A stretch of DNA of 64,000 nt from Venturia oleaginea. Its lineage: Eukaryota; Ascomycota; Dothideomycetes; Venturiales; Venturiaceae. A model generated the notes under the pieces. That model ran no database searches, was not told the DNA's origin, and worked only from the letters and a program-made list of their open reading frames with translations. The DNA lies in assembly GCA_013176395.1 (NCBI GenBank), contig JABMLP010000027.1, positions 1-64,000 on the forward strand, written 5' to 3'. Below are positions 19,231-29,479 of this stretch, piece after piece (position 1 is the first letter of the stretch; each line of letters begins with the position of its first letter). The translations under genes and the position numbers were made by a program.

Positions 19231-22200
19231 AAAGACGTTCATCGAGACACGACAACAAATCGAAACGACATGTTCTTCACATCAGTTCGGCAGTTCTAGG
19301 TTACTCAGAGAAATCAACAGGAGAGATTGATGGACCAGTAGACTCTAGACCAATCATAGTCCCAATTACACTTAATGAATCGATCAAAACCCTCGCCGTT
19401 ACTGATTCCTTTGCCACAGGAAGTTTCATAGACCTCGATTTTGCGCAATCCCACGGCTTTCCCTTTATTCCCCTCGAAAACCCCCGCCGCCTCAAAGCCT
19501 TTGACGGCGAACAGGCATCCTCTGCACCCTCTTACGTTACTCACGAAATCCACGTCTCCGTCAGAACCGGAGAACACCACCTCGAAACCACGAAATTCTT
19601 TGTTACCCGTCTCGGCTCCGCAGCAGTCATCTTTGGCACTCCCTGGATGAACCTCCACGGTGTGAAACTCGATTTTGAGAATCGTAGTATTCACTTCGGT
19701 ACCCACTGTTCTAAGAAATGTCTTCAGGGCCACAAGGGCTCTGTTGAGTATATCCCGCTCCCGTTTGGTGCCCGCGCACCGCCTCAAGAAACCCCGGACT
19801 CTCCTCGCGATTGGAAGATTGTCAACTCTCACGCTTTTCAATGGAATTCTAAGCAGCCCAATGCTCAAATCTACGCAATCAGTATTCAAGATATCGATGA
19901 ATTTCTGGCGAAGAAACCAGATTACAAAGACCCTCGCCCCCAGTTACCCAAAGACCTTCACGACCTCGCGCACGCTTTTAACAGAAAAGCTGCTGATTCA
20001 CTGCCCCCTTCACGCCTCGTCGACCACAAAATCGAAATTCAAGAAGACAAGAAAGACCAGTTACCCAACGCTCCTCTCTACGGTATGTCCCAGAACGAAC
20101 TCAAATGCCTCCGGAAATGGCTGGAGGAGAATTTGGGAAAAGGTTTTATCAGAAAAAGCCAGTCCGACGTCAGTTCCCCATGTATCTTTGTTAAAAAACC
20201 AGGTGGTGGTCTGCGATTCTGCGTAGACTACCGAAAACTCAACGCGAATACTCGAAAAAACCGATACCCTATTCCCTTACTCCGCGAAACCCTAGACAAA
20301 CTCAGCAAAGCCAAGTACTTCACGAAGATCGATATTATCTCAGCATTCAACGCACTCCGAGTCCACCCCGACAGCGTTCCTCTCACTGCATTCAGAACCT
20401 GCTTCGGTCTGTTCGAATCTCTAGTTATGAACTTCGGCCTCTGCAATGCCCCGGCGACCTGGCAGTCGTATATTAACGAACAACTTAAAGACTTTCTCGA
20501 CGTTTTCTGCACCGCGTACCTCGACGACATCCTAATCTACAGCGAAACTCTCGAAGAGCATAAAATTCAAGTGCGGCAGGTTATCGAACGAATGCACGCA
20601 GCAGGACTCAACATCGACATCGACAAATGCGAATTCTACCAGACAGAAGTCAAATTTCTCGGTTTAATTATCACAGACCACGGAATCCGGATGGACCCGG
20701 ACAAAGTCAAAACAATCATTGATTGGCAATACTGTACCACTCGCCATGACGTCCAATCCTTCCTCGGTTTTGCCAATTTCTACCGCCGTTTTATTTTCAA
20801 TTACTCCTCCACCGCGAAACCTCTTACCGACTTACTGAAAAAAGACAAGCCGTTCTACTTCGGCCCAAAACAGCGCGCCGCTTTTGATAAACTCCAAGAA
20901 GCCTTCATCTCCGCACCAATCCTCGCACATTTCGACCCTACAAAGAAGTGTATTGTCGAAACAGACGCCTCCGACTGGGTAGGCGCTGGAGTACTCTCAC
21001 AAAACGGCAATGACGGTTTGCTACACCCCGTCGCCTTCTTCTCTCACAAGTTCACACCTCAGGAGTGTAATTACGAAATCTACGACAAAGAACTCCTAGC
21101 AATCATTCGCGCATTTGAAGAGTGGCGAGGAGAGCTCGAAGGAACTGAAGACCCGATCGAAGTTATTACAGACCACCGAAACCTCGAATACTACATGTCA
21201 ACCAAAAAACTCACTCGCCGACAAGCCCGTTGGACCGAATTCCTCTCCCAATTCCACTTCGAAATCAAATGGAGACCAGGAAAAGATACTACGAAACCCG
21301 ACGCCTTGACCCGCCGCTCCCAAGACCTCCCCTCAAACGTATCCGACCCGCGTATCCAGCACCAGTCACAGGTTATGCTTAAACCCCACACACTTGACCC
21401 TAAGATTCGAAAAGAACTAGCGCTCCAAGTCCACAATCTTTCATTATGCCCAGTTACGCGTCGTGACCACTCCTCTCCACAAGACTTCGAGAAAAACCCA
21501 GACTACCGCGACTCTTCCGAAAATGACGGGGACGAATCCCTTGAGCCCCTCAACGATATATGGAACAAACCTAGCAACGACGCAGTAGCTGAAGAACAAA
21601 CCCCAACCACCCCGTTCTCCCCTCCGGACATATTCATCCCTTCGCAAGACCCAGACGACGAAGAGCTTATTTGGGACGAAGACAAGTTTGAAGAACTCTA
21701 CGCTAGAGCGTTGACTAAAGAACTCTACGCTAGAGCGTTGACTAAAGAACTCTACGCTAGAGCGTTGACTAAAGAACTCTACGCTAGAGCGTTGACTAAA
21801 GAACTCTACGCTAGAGCGTTGACTAAAGAACTCTACGCTAGAGCGTTGACTAAAGAACTCTACGCTAGAGCGTTGACTAAAGAACTCTACGCTAGAGCGT
21901 TGACTAAAGAACTCTACGCTAGAGCGTTGACTAAAGAACTCTACGCTAGAGCGTTGACTAAAGAACTCTACGCTAGAGCGTTGACTAAAGAACTCTACGC
22001 TAGAGCGTTGACTAAAGAACTCTACGCTAGAGCGTTGACTAAAGAACTCTACGCTAGAGCGTTGACTAAAGAACTCTACGCTAGAGCGTTGACTAAAGAC
22101 AAAGAACCACGCGAAGTCTTGAAAAAACTACGCGACGGCAAAACCCACCACCGAACGTTGCGGATGCAAGACTGCGAAGAACGCGACGGCCGCCTTTGGT

Positions 22201-22708
22201 ATAAAAAGTGTCTATTTATTCCCCAAGACGATACACTACAAGCATACATTCTGAAAGCGAACCACGACTGTAATGTCGCAGGTCACCCGGGTAAAGCTAA
22301 CAACTTCCTCAAACTCCGCAAGTTCTACTACTGGCATGGCATGCACGCCAACTCGGACAAATGGGTCTCACGATGCGACGCCTGTCGACGCGCAAAACCG
22401 AGCAACCTAATGTACCAAGGACTCCTCAACACTCTCGAAGCCCCTCAATGAAGATGGGAAGACATCCAGATGGACTTCATTACCGATTTACCTGCTACAC
22501 GCAAAGGAGGTAATACCTGCCTCTTAGTAATTGTCGATCGCCTCACCAAAATCAAGCACCTTATCCCCTGCCAAAAACTCCCAGAAGCCCGCGAATGCGC
22601 CTTACTCTTTCTCCAACACGTCTACCGCCTCCACGGCTTACCTCGAAGCATTATCTCCGACCGAGGATCCCAATTCGTTGCTATCCTCTGGAAAGTACTC
22701 TGCAAACG
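19227..22708 (+). pseudogene. Gypsy-1 pol, part 1 (protease, RT, RNase H, start of integrase)
   Basis: The frame opens at 19227 within the gag stop (GTTGA). Order: retropepsin-like domain at residues about 45-140, whose active site reads DSFATGSFID where D-S/T-G-A is expected; reverse transcriptase from about 320 with YLDD at 430; RNase H starting VETDASDWVGAG at 577; a spacer with 15 copies of ELYARALTK (822-957); integrase zinc motif HDCNVAGHPG...CDACRR at 1012-1056. A TGA stop at 22449-22451 follows EAPQ, and homology resumes directly (RWEDIQMDFITDLP), so it is an internal nonsense change of the CGA-to-TGA type. The integrase core reaches CK at 22708, where Gypsy-2 interrupts it. Confidence 0.9.
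21693..22097 (+). repeat. 27-base tandem repeat, 15 copies, inside Gypsy-1 pol
   Basis: Unit GAACTCTACGCTAGAGCG + TTGACTAAA, 15 apparently identical head-to-tail copies over 405 bases. It is in frame and encodes ELYARALTK 15 times, inserted between RNase H and the integrase zinc motif. Confidence 0.97.
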
Positions 22709-22884
22709 TGTTATGGGCATGGCCCATGGTTGGTATAGGCTAAGAGCCTAAGCCTGATTGAGCCTAGTATAGAGAAAGAACCTCATTGAGGTTCTCTGTT
22801 TGTAGATACCTTCACTCCTTAACTGAATCTAAACAATCTTTGGCTACGAGTATGCTGCGTCTTTCCAGCTACCGTCCCGTAATA
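22709..22884 (+). repeat. Gypsy-2 5' LTR
   Basis: 176 bases, no difference seen from the 3' LTR. Contains an inverted pair GAACCTCATTGAGGTTC. Flanked by AAACG. Confidence 0.95.
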
Positions 22885-22909
22885 TAGATTCAGTTCTTTA
22901 CAAACCTAG

Positions 22910-24013
22910 GTGTACTTGATGCGTAGCAACAGTACCCTATCGACTCCTACAACCTACACCCCTACTACCGACGACGACCCAATCGCGAGCATTACGCAAG
23001 GAATCGACAAACTCTCAATGGCTCGAGCAAATTCGCCTGACACCGTACAACAATTGGTGGCAGCTCTGACCGCAGTCAGTGTTGATGGGAACACCGGTGC
23101 AAAAGCTATTGCATGGCCTAAATGGGACGGGAAAAGAGACAACTACACGCTGTTCAGATGGCAGATCAAGACAAAAATCACTGTTGAAAATGGGAAGCTT
23201 GGAAGCAATCAAGGAATATGCGCGAACATCTTCAACGGGCTTCCGACAGAGAAACAACAACGCGTCATTCAATGGCTAAGCAATGGAGAGCAACATGACA
23301 ACTACGAACCCGAGTCCTTTATCAAGCATATGGACGACAAGTTCTTAGATCATGAAGCGGAAGCTAAAGCTCTCGACGAGCTGAACAAGATTAGCCAAGG
23401 CAGCAGACAACCGTTCGAAGACTTCCGCCAGCAGTTCGAACAACTGACATCGCAAGCTGGATCCCTAGCGCCGCAAAGAGCCTCAAAGATCACTATCATG
23501 AACAACGCGCTCAACTACTCCCTCCAACAGACCTTGAAATCAGTGCGATTGTCCAGGGACGACTACGACACTTACGTAAAAGATGTACAGTACTTCGCGA
23601 CGAAGACAGAGGCTCTATCCCACCAACGCCGCTATCCAAGTACGGATAAGGAGACGCCAACGACTCGAGGGAGGCCACAATCACCCCAAACAGTCAGTCG
23701 TGACGCAGAAGGCGATGTCGAAATGACTGGCATCAACGCCCTTTCAGCGCAGATCGCAGCACTGATAGCTCGGGTCGATACACTCGGAAAGGATGCGAAG
23801 AAGGACCGACGACCTAGAGCGAAATGGCGATCCCAAACAGAGTTCTTGGCACTTATACAAGCGGGCAAATGCGGGCGCTGTAAGAAGCCCAAGCACCACC
23901 CGAACGTATGCGAATTCCGACCAGCAACACGTCCAAAGACTCAGGTCACTGCGGTAATTACACAGCATACCGATGACTCCCTACAGGAAGCCTCATCAGA
24001 GTCGGAAAACTAG
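22910..24013 (+). CDS. Gypsy-2 gag polyprotein (367 aa)
   Basis: Nucleocapsid/capsid precursor of the element. Residues about 65-220 are a retrotransposon gag domain (AIAWPKWDGKRDNYTLFRWQ at its start, then FIKHMDDKFLDHEAEAKALD). A linker rich in Thr/Pro follows. The C-terminal half has a hydrophobic heptad segment and a zinc-knuckle-like CGRCKKPKHHPNVC. The first ATG (22910) lies 25 bases after the 5' LTR. The frame ends 8 bases before the annotated pol frame, which is in a different phase. No lesion seen. Confidence 0.9.
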   Translation: MYLMRSNSTLSTPTTYTPTTDDDPIASITQGIDKLSMARANSPDTVQQLVAALTAVSVDGNTGAKAIAWPKWDGKRDNYTLFRWQIKTKITVENGKLGSNQGICANIFNGLPTEKQQRVIQWLSNGEQHDNYEPESFIKHMDDKFLDHEAEAKALDELNKISQGSRQPFEDFRQQFEQLTSQAGSLAPQRASKITIMNNALNYSLQQTLKSVRLSRDDYDTYVKDVQYFATKTEALSHQRRYPSTDKETPTTRGRPQSPQTVSRDAEGDVEMTGINALSAQIAALIARVDTLGKDAKKDRRPRAKWRSQTEFLALIQAGKCGRCKKPKHHPNVCEFRPATRPKTQVTAVITQHTDDSLQEASSESEN

Positions 24014-24021
24014 CTACCCTT

Positions 24022-27000
24022 GTGCATCGTCGCGCACGAGGGTCTGAAGTAGATGTACATGGCGAAGACATTACAAAGCTACCAGGCATAAGAGAAATCA
24101 AAGCAGCAAAGGATAGGATGGAAAGTACACCCTTCTTGATAGATACCTTGATCAACGGAACTTCTTTCACCGAATCCTTCTTTGATAACGGCTGCCTCCC
24201 TTATGCTGCTTTCAGCGAGAAGAGTGTCCAAACACATCGTCTACCGCGCATCCCAATTGACACCAAACAATTGGCACTGGCTAAAGAGAGCCACGAGAAC
24301 GGAGAAGACCTCCGTATTACGCACATGACCTACGCTACGATCGACATTGATGGTCGAGCAGAGCGAGTCTATGGGTATATAGTGAAAGGATTGAGCTTCC
24401 CTATTATCCTAGGCAAGGCATGGGCAGAGAGAAACTGGGTGCGATATATAGCAGCTAAGAGAAAGCTGCTTATTGGTCAAGGATCCCAGCGCATCACGGT
24501 AAGAGAAAAGGGGTGGCTAGAACAGAACACCAAAGCGCGAGACCGGCTCGCTCACGTGCGGGCGGCTTGTCTAGTGTCAGGATCTGTATTTGCAGCTATT
24601 GTTGGAAGGGCCCAGCGACGGTTGAGAAGAGATGGACCGGATGGTACACAAGTGCTGGCTATCTCGATGTCGGATATCAACAAGGCCCTAAGCAAGTTAG
24701 CAGAAAGAAAACAGAGAAAGACTGAGGAAGAAATCCGACAAGAGATACCAGAAGAAATAGCAGAGCATGCTGATGCCTTTCTCGACGACGAAGACGGAGA
24801 GATCGCGCCCCATCAAGAGGGTCGCGATCACGTTATCGAATTGATACGAGATGAACAAGGTCGCGAGGCAGAAGTTCCTTGGGGCCCATTATACGGCATG
24901 TCGAGGGAAGAGCTATTAGTCCTACGAAAAACACTTTCGGACTATATGGACAAGGGCTGGATACGCGCCAGCAACTCACCAGCGGCAGCCCCAGTCTTAT
25001 TTGTAAGGAAACCAGGTGGAGGCATTCGGATGTGTGTAGACTATCGGGCACTGAATCGAATCACTCGATCGGACCGCTACCCATTGCCACTAATCCGAGA
25101 AACCCTACGAAATCTAGCAACAGCGCGTTGGTACACCAAACTTGACGTCAGAGCGGCATTTCATCGGCTCCGCATCAAGCACGGCGATGAGTGGAAAACG
25201 GCTTTTCGCACTCGATTTGGACTATTCGAATGGCTAGTTACCCCCTTCGGACTAGCTGGCGCACCCGCGAGCTTTCAACGATACATCAACGGAGTCCTAC
25301 GGGAATCCCTAGATATCTGCTGTTCAGCCTACATGGACGATGTCTTGATATGGAGCGACGGCGACTATCTGGATCACATGGTTAAGGTTAACCAAAGTCT
25401 TGCCAAGCTCAAGACTGCTGGACTTCGGCTAGACTTAAGCAAGTGCGAGTTTGCTGTTCAGGAGGTCAAATATCTGGGGTTCATTATCACTGCAGGAGAA
25501 GGGATCAAAGTCGACCCAGAGAAAGTTGCCGCGATTAAAGAATGGGAGGCTCCAGTCAATGTCACAGGCGTACGCTCCTTCCTAGGCTTTGCAAATTTCT
25601 ACCGAGACTTCATCGACAACTTCTCAGAGCTCTCCGACCCCTTAATCAAGTTAACACGGAAGGCCGTCGCTTTTGTCTGGAACAAAGAACATGAGAACGC
25701 CTTTCAAGTCTTGAAGGAGCTATTCATCTCCGCCCCAATACTGGCTCACTGGAATCCAGACCTGGATACGGTACTCGAGTGCGACTGCTCTGGCTACGCG
25801 CTGGGAGGCACGTTGTCGCAGAAGGATATGAAAGGAAAACTACGACCAGTAGCATACTTCTCCCGCAAGCTCACTGCGGCTGAATGTAACTACGAGATCC
25901 ACGATAAAGAATTACTGGCAGTAATCAAGTCCATTGAACACTGGAGAGGAGAACTACGCAGTGTTGCAGCACCTTTCAAAGTCCTTACCGATCACAAGAA
26001 TCTCCGCTACTTTATGACAGCGCAGCGTTTGTCAGAGAGACAAGCAAGATGGTCGCTAATTCTATCTGAGTACCAATTCCAGCTGGAATTTCGCGCCGGA
26101 AAACTAGCGCAAAGACCAGACGCACTATCAAGAAGACATCAAGATATGCCACATGACAAGAACGACGAGAGACTACAAGGGCGAGTGGCCCAGTTGATCA
26201 AGGACGAATGGCTTCCTCCTCTTTCCGAGAGGACGACCGAAACAATCGCAATACAAGCCCTTATCTGCCCAGTCAATACACCGAATACATCCAATGGTAC
26301 ATGGGACGTTATACGGGAGCCCCAGCAAAATACTGGACTGGACGGTCGACACCAGCTGACTGCCGAAAACGGTCAACACCGGTCCACTACTAGGTACGGT
26401 CAAAACCGGTCAGTTGCAAAAGGATGCGATCTTTTCGAGAAACCAGAGTTACAACTTCTCTGGGATCGCGCAATAGCAGAGGACCAATCCTACGAAGCTA
26501 TTCATACGGCTATAGTTACTGGCGAACGTTCCTTTCCTCCAGAGCTCAAGTTGTCGGTACAGCTACCCGAATGCGAAGTAGACGACCACGGCGCGGTCAC
26601 GAGAAGAGGGATCCTATGGGTACCAGATTGGGAACCGCTGCGAACAACGCTGGTCCAACAAACTCACGATTCCCATGTTACTGGACACCCAGGGAGAGAT
26701 AGCACGCTTGCGATTCTATCCAGAAGTTTCTTTTGGCCCCAACAATACAAGACAGTCCGGCAGTTTGTACGTAATTGCGACGTATGTGGGAGAACAGGAA
26801 TATGGCGTGATAAGAAGCGAGGTCTTCTGAAACCACTTCCAATCCCGGCCCGCTTCCACAGCGAGCTATCAATCGATTTCATGACTGATTTGCCCGCGGA
26901 GGAAAACGGCCCAAAATACCTCATGGTTATCACAGATCGCCTCCTCAAAAGTGTTACGTTGGAGGCTATGACTACAATGAGCGCCAAAGAGTGCGCGAAA

Positions 27001-28098
27001 AGGTTCTTACAATGCCACTATCGCTACCACGGATTTCCCATGGCATTGACGTCGGACAGAGGCAGCAATTGGACAGGTCGTTTTTGGAGGAAGCTTTGCG
27101 AACTTACAAAGATTGAGCAGAGACTCTCTACAGCCTTTCATCCACAGACCGATGGCGCGACCGAGCGTATGAACCAGGAAGTTCTACGCTATCTCCGCGC
27201 CTTCATCGCATACTCCCAACTAGACTGGCCAACGCTACTACCTACGGCTATGTTAGCACTGAACAATCGTGACTCTTCAGTCACAGGGATGAGTCCATTC
27301 TATCTAACCCACGGCTACCATGCGGAACCAATCCAGAAAGTACAACGAATCTCACCCAGTAACTCACCAACAGCCGATGCCGAGACCTTTGTGCAACGAA
27401 TAGAAGAGGCACAAGAATATGCACAGGCAGCGATGGCCTGGTCCCAGCAGAAGATGGAGAACGACGCCAACAGGTCACGTCAAGCTGCCGAAACGTTAAA
27501 AAAGGGCGACAAAGTCTGGTTGAACCTTAGGAATATCAATACTCCGCAGCTATCAAAGAAACTGGCGTGGACGCAAGCCAAATACACTGTCGAGAACCAG
27601 ATCTCCCCGATGGTATACGAGCTGGCTGACCTGCCAAGTGGTATCCATAACCGTTTCCACGTTGACCTACTCCGCCGAGCCGCAACCGACACACTGCCCT
27701 CACAAGAATCCGATGATACCCAGCCGCCACCATTAGTGCCTCAAACCGAAGAAACAGAGGCTGAGTTTGAAGTAGAACGTATACTTCGCGCAGAGAAGAA
27801 ACGGGTTGGGCGAGGCTGGGTTCGTCAGTTATTAATCAAATGGAAAGGCTATGCAGATCCCGATTGGCAGCCACGTTCATTATTCACAGAAGTCGAGGAC
27901 TTAGACCGCTTCGAGGCAGAGTATGGCAAGGGCGACGGTGTCGGCGAAGATATAGGAGCTCAAACAGGGGCCCGAAGAGACCGAGTAGCGGTGGCCAGCG
28001 CCTTCGAATCTGCTACAAGCTGGCAGAAGCGATGTATGGCGTTTGTCTGTTTGATTATCCCACCTACCACACCCTCTTTAGTCCTGCACACCCGGTAA
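24022..28098 (+). CDS. Gypsy-2 pol polyprotein (protease, RT, RNase H, integrase, chromodomain)
   Basis: 1,358 codons, uninterrupted. Protease near residues 38-130 with active site FFDNG. Reverse transcriptase from about 325, with YMDD at 436. RNase H starts LECDCSGYALGG near 583. Integrase zinc motif HDSHVTGHPG...CDVCGR at about 885-930. Integrase core DFMTDLP (about 952), TSDRGSNW (about 1010) and HPQTDGATERMNQE (about 1040) provide the D-D-E residues. C-terminal chromodomain from about 1248 (FEVERILRAEKK..., LLIKWKGY) typical of chromoviruses that target chromatin marks. The frame opens with GTG at 24022 and the first ATG is near 24118, so pol is probably made by frameshift or reinitiation after gag. 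Confidence 0.95.
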   Translation: MHRRARGSEVDVHGEDITKLPGIREIKAAKDRMESTPFLIDTLINGTSFTESFFDNGCLPYAAFSEKSVQTHRLPRIPIDTKQLALAKESHENGEDLRITHMTYATIDIDGRAERVYGYIVKGLSFPIILGKAWAERNWVRYIAAKRKLLIGQGSQRITVREKGWLEQNTKARDRLAHVRAACLVSGSVFAAIVGRAQRRLRRDGPDGTQVLAISMSDINKALSKLAERKQRKTEEEIRQEIPEEIAEHADAFLDDEDGEIAPHQEGRDHVIELIRDEQGREAEVPWGPLYGMSREELLVLRKTLSDYMDKGWIRASNSPAAAPVLFVRKPGGGIRMCVDYRALNRITRSDRYPLPLIRETLRNLATARWYTKLDVRAAFHRLRIKHGDEWKTAFRTRFGLFEWLVTPFGLAGAPASFQRYINGVLRESLDICCSAYMDDVLIWSDGDYLDHMVKVNQSLAKLKTAGLRLDLSKCEFAVQEVKYLGFIITAGEGIKVDPEKVAAIKEWEAPVNVTGVRSFLGFANFYRDFIDNFSELSDPLIKLTRKAVAFVWNKEHENAFQVLKELFISAPILAHWNPDLDTVLECDCSGYALGGTLSQKDMKGKLRPVAYFSRKLTAAECNYEIHDKELLAVIKSIEHWRGELRSVAAPFKVLTDHKNLRYFMTAQRLSERQARWSLILSEYQFQLEFRAGKLAQRPDALSRRHQDMPHDKNDERLQGRVAQLIKDEWLPPLSERTTETIAIQALICPVNTPNTSNGTWDVIREPQQNTGLDGRHQLTAENGQHRSTTRYGQNRSVAKGCDLFEKPELQLLWDRAIAEDQSYEAIHTAIVTGERSFPPELKLSVQLPECEVDDHGAVTRRGILWVPDWEPLRTTLVQQTHDSHVTGHPGRDSTLAILSRSFFWPQQYKTVRQFVRNCDVCGRTGIWRDKKRGLLKPLPIPARFHSELSIDFMTDLPAEENGPKYLMVITDRLLKSVTLEAMTTMSAKECAKRFLQCHYRYHGFPMALTSDRGSNWTGRFWRKLCELTKIEQRLSTAFHPQTDGATERMNQEVLRYLRAFIAYSQLDWPTLLPTAMLALNNRDSSVTGMSPFYLTHGYHAEPIQKVQRISPSNSPTADAETFVQRIEEAQEYAQAAMAWSQQKMENDANRSRQAAETLKKGDKVWLNLRNINTPQLSKKLAWTQAKYTVENQISPMVYELADLPSGIHNRFHVDLLRRAATDTLPSQESDDTQPPPLVPQTEETEAEFEVERILRAEKKRVGRGWVRQLLIKWKGYADPDWQPRSLFTEVEDLDRFEAEYGKGDGVGEDIGAQTGARRDRVAVASAFESATSWQKRCMAFVCLIIPPTTPSLVLHTR

Positions 28099-28110
28099 GG
28101 AGGGGGGTAA

Positions 28111-28286
28111 TGTTATGGGCATGGCCCATGGTTGGTATAGGCTAAGAGCCTAAGCCTGATTGAGCCTAGTATAGAGAAAGAACCTCATTGAGGTTCTCTG
28201 TTTGTAGATACCTTCACTCCTTAACTGAATCTAAACAATCTTTGGCTACGAGTATGCTGCGTCTTTCCAGCTACCGTCCCGTAATA
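28111..28286 (+). repeat. Gypsy-2 3' LTR
   Basis: 176 bases, matches 22709-22884. Followed by target duplication AAACG and the resumed integrase frame of Gypsy-1. Confidence 0.95.
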
Positions 28287-29168
28287 AAACGCCTCGGAAT
28301 CCGAATCCGCCTCTCTACCAGTTTCCACCCCGAGACAGATGGCGGGACCGAGCGAGCGAATGCCCAAGTCGAAATCTACATCCGTGCTTACTGCAATTAT
28401 CAACAAGATGATTGGGACGAATGGTTACCACTCTGCGAATTCGTGATCAACAACACACCCTCCAATGCAACAAAACTCACACCATTTTTTGCCGCCTACG
28501 GCTACGATCCACGCTCCGGATTGGAAGCGCCAATTCAACCAGACCGTAACGCCTCTCGCCACGAAATTACCGAGACACGAAAAGCTAATTCCATGGCTGA
28601 CTTCATGGCAAACCTTGAGAAGATTTGCTACAACGAGATCCGCCACGCCAGCGCTACCTACGAATATTTCAAGAACAAACATCGGCTTGGTTCTCCAAAC
28701 TACAAAGTTGGTGACTGGGTTTGGCTAAACCTCAAGAATATCAAGACCACGCGCCCATCCAAAAAGTTCGACTGCAAGTTCGCCGGCAAATTCAAGATTC
28801 TACAAGCCCTAGACCACGACGCTTACATACTCGAGCTCCCTACTTCTATGCATTGCCATCCCGTCTTTCATACAAATCTACTACTCCCTGCCTACCCCCC
28901 TTCCGACAGGATGTTTCCAAACCAGAATGACTCGCAACCTCCTCCCGTCGATGTTGAAGAAAACGATGGAATCTACACCCTGGATGAAGTCGTTGATTCA
29001 CGATTCAACAAAGCTACGAAGAGATTTGACTACAAGGTTAAATGGGAAGGCTATTACTTACCGACATGGGAACCCCTTCAATTCTTGCACAACGCAAAGA
29101 GCGCGGTTGATGAATTTCACCAGAGATATCCAAGAAAACCAAAACCAACCGGGTACAGGCCTGGTTAA
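28287..29168 (+). pseudogene. Gypsy-1 pol, part 2 (integrase core end and chromodomain)
   Basis: Continues the frame broken at 22708: RLGIRIRLSTSFHPETDGG with the catalytic Glu in GTERANAQVE, then a long basic C-terminal integrase domain (YKVGDWVWLNLKNIKTTRP, FAGKFKILQALDHDAY) and a chromodomain (TLDEVVDSRFNK, YKVKWEGYYLPTWEP). It ends at TAA 29166-29168. The intact C-terminus shows that Gypsy-1 was a chromovirus like Gypsy-2; the two differ strongly in sequence and are different families. Confidence 0.9.
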
Positions 29169-29252
29169 GATTCGATCATGCTTCAAGTTTGTCAGTCACC
29201 TCGCCAAATAGTTCAGTTTGAACCATTGCGCCTCGGCCTTGTTGGGGGGTAC

Positions 29253-29456
29253 TGTCATGATCGAACTATGTTGGTATTCGAATGCAGTTAAACGTAGTTA
29301 AATGTGGTGGTTCTGCTCGATCAGGTCTAGCGCGAGACTGGTCGCAAGTACTTAGACTCGTCTCTACCTCTTAGTTAGCTCCTCATCCTTACAACTTCGC
29401 ACATCCCATAGAATTCAAGTCATGCTTCCAAGTCAAGTCCAAGGTCAAACGTGACA
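29253..29456 (+). repeat. Gypsy-1 3' LTR
   Basis: 204 bases, same as the 5' LTR by eye, followed by the TTTTT target duplication and 16 bases (29462-29477) before the palindrome block begins. Confidence 0.95.
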
Positions 29457-29479
29457 TTTTTAGAGTAGTAAAACAACTA

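Larger units (their letters stand above)
22709..28286 (+). mobile_element. Gypsy-2: complete chromodomain-type Ty3/Gypsy retrotransposon nested in Gypsy-1
   Basis: Two 176-base LTRs (22709-22884 and 28111-28286), identical by eye, start TGTTATGGGC and end GTAATA. The 5-base target duplication AAACG is at 22704-22708 and 28287-28291. Removing the insert restores the integrase frame of Gypsy-1 (LCKR|LGIRIRL). A purine tract AAGGAGGGGGGTAA precedes the 3' LTR. Both long frames are open, so this copy may be autonomous. It is the younger of the two nested insertions. Confidence 0.97.
17379..29456 (+). mobile_element. Gypsy-1: chromodomain-type Ty3/Gypsy retrotransposon, split by Gypsy-2
   Basis: Two 204-base LTRs (17379-17582 and 29253-29456) start TGTCA and end TGACA and look identical. 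The target duplication is TTTTT (17374-17378 and 29457-29461). A purine tract (TTGGGGGGTAC) precedes the 3' LTR. The internal part encodes gag, protease, reverse transcriptase, RNase H, integrase and a C-terminal chromodomain. Gypsy-2 (22709-28286) sits inside the integrase. Without it the element would be about 6.5 kb. Gag carries a frameshift and pol a nonsense codon, so this copy is not autonomous although its LTRs suggest a recent insertion. Confidence 0.95.
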
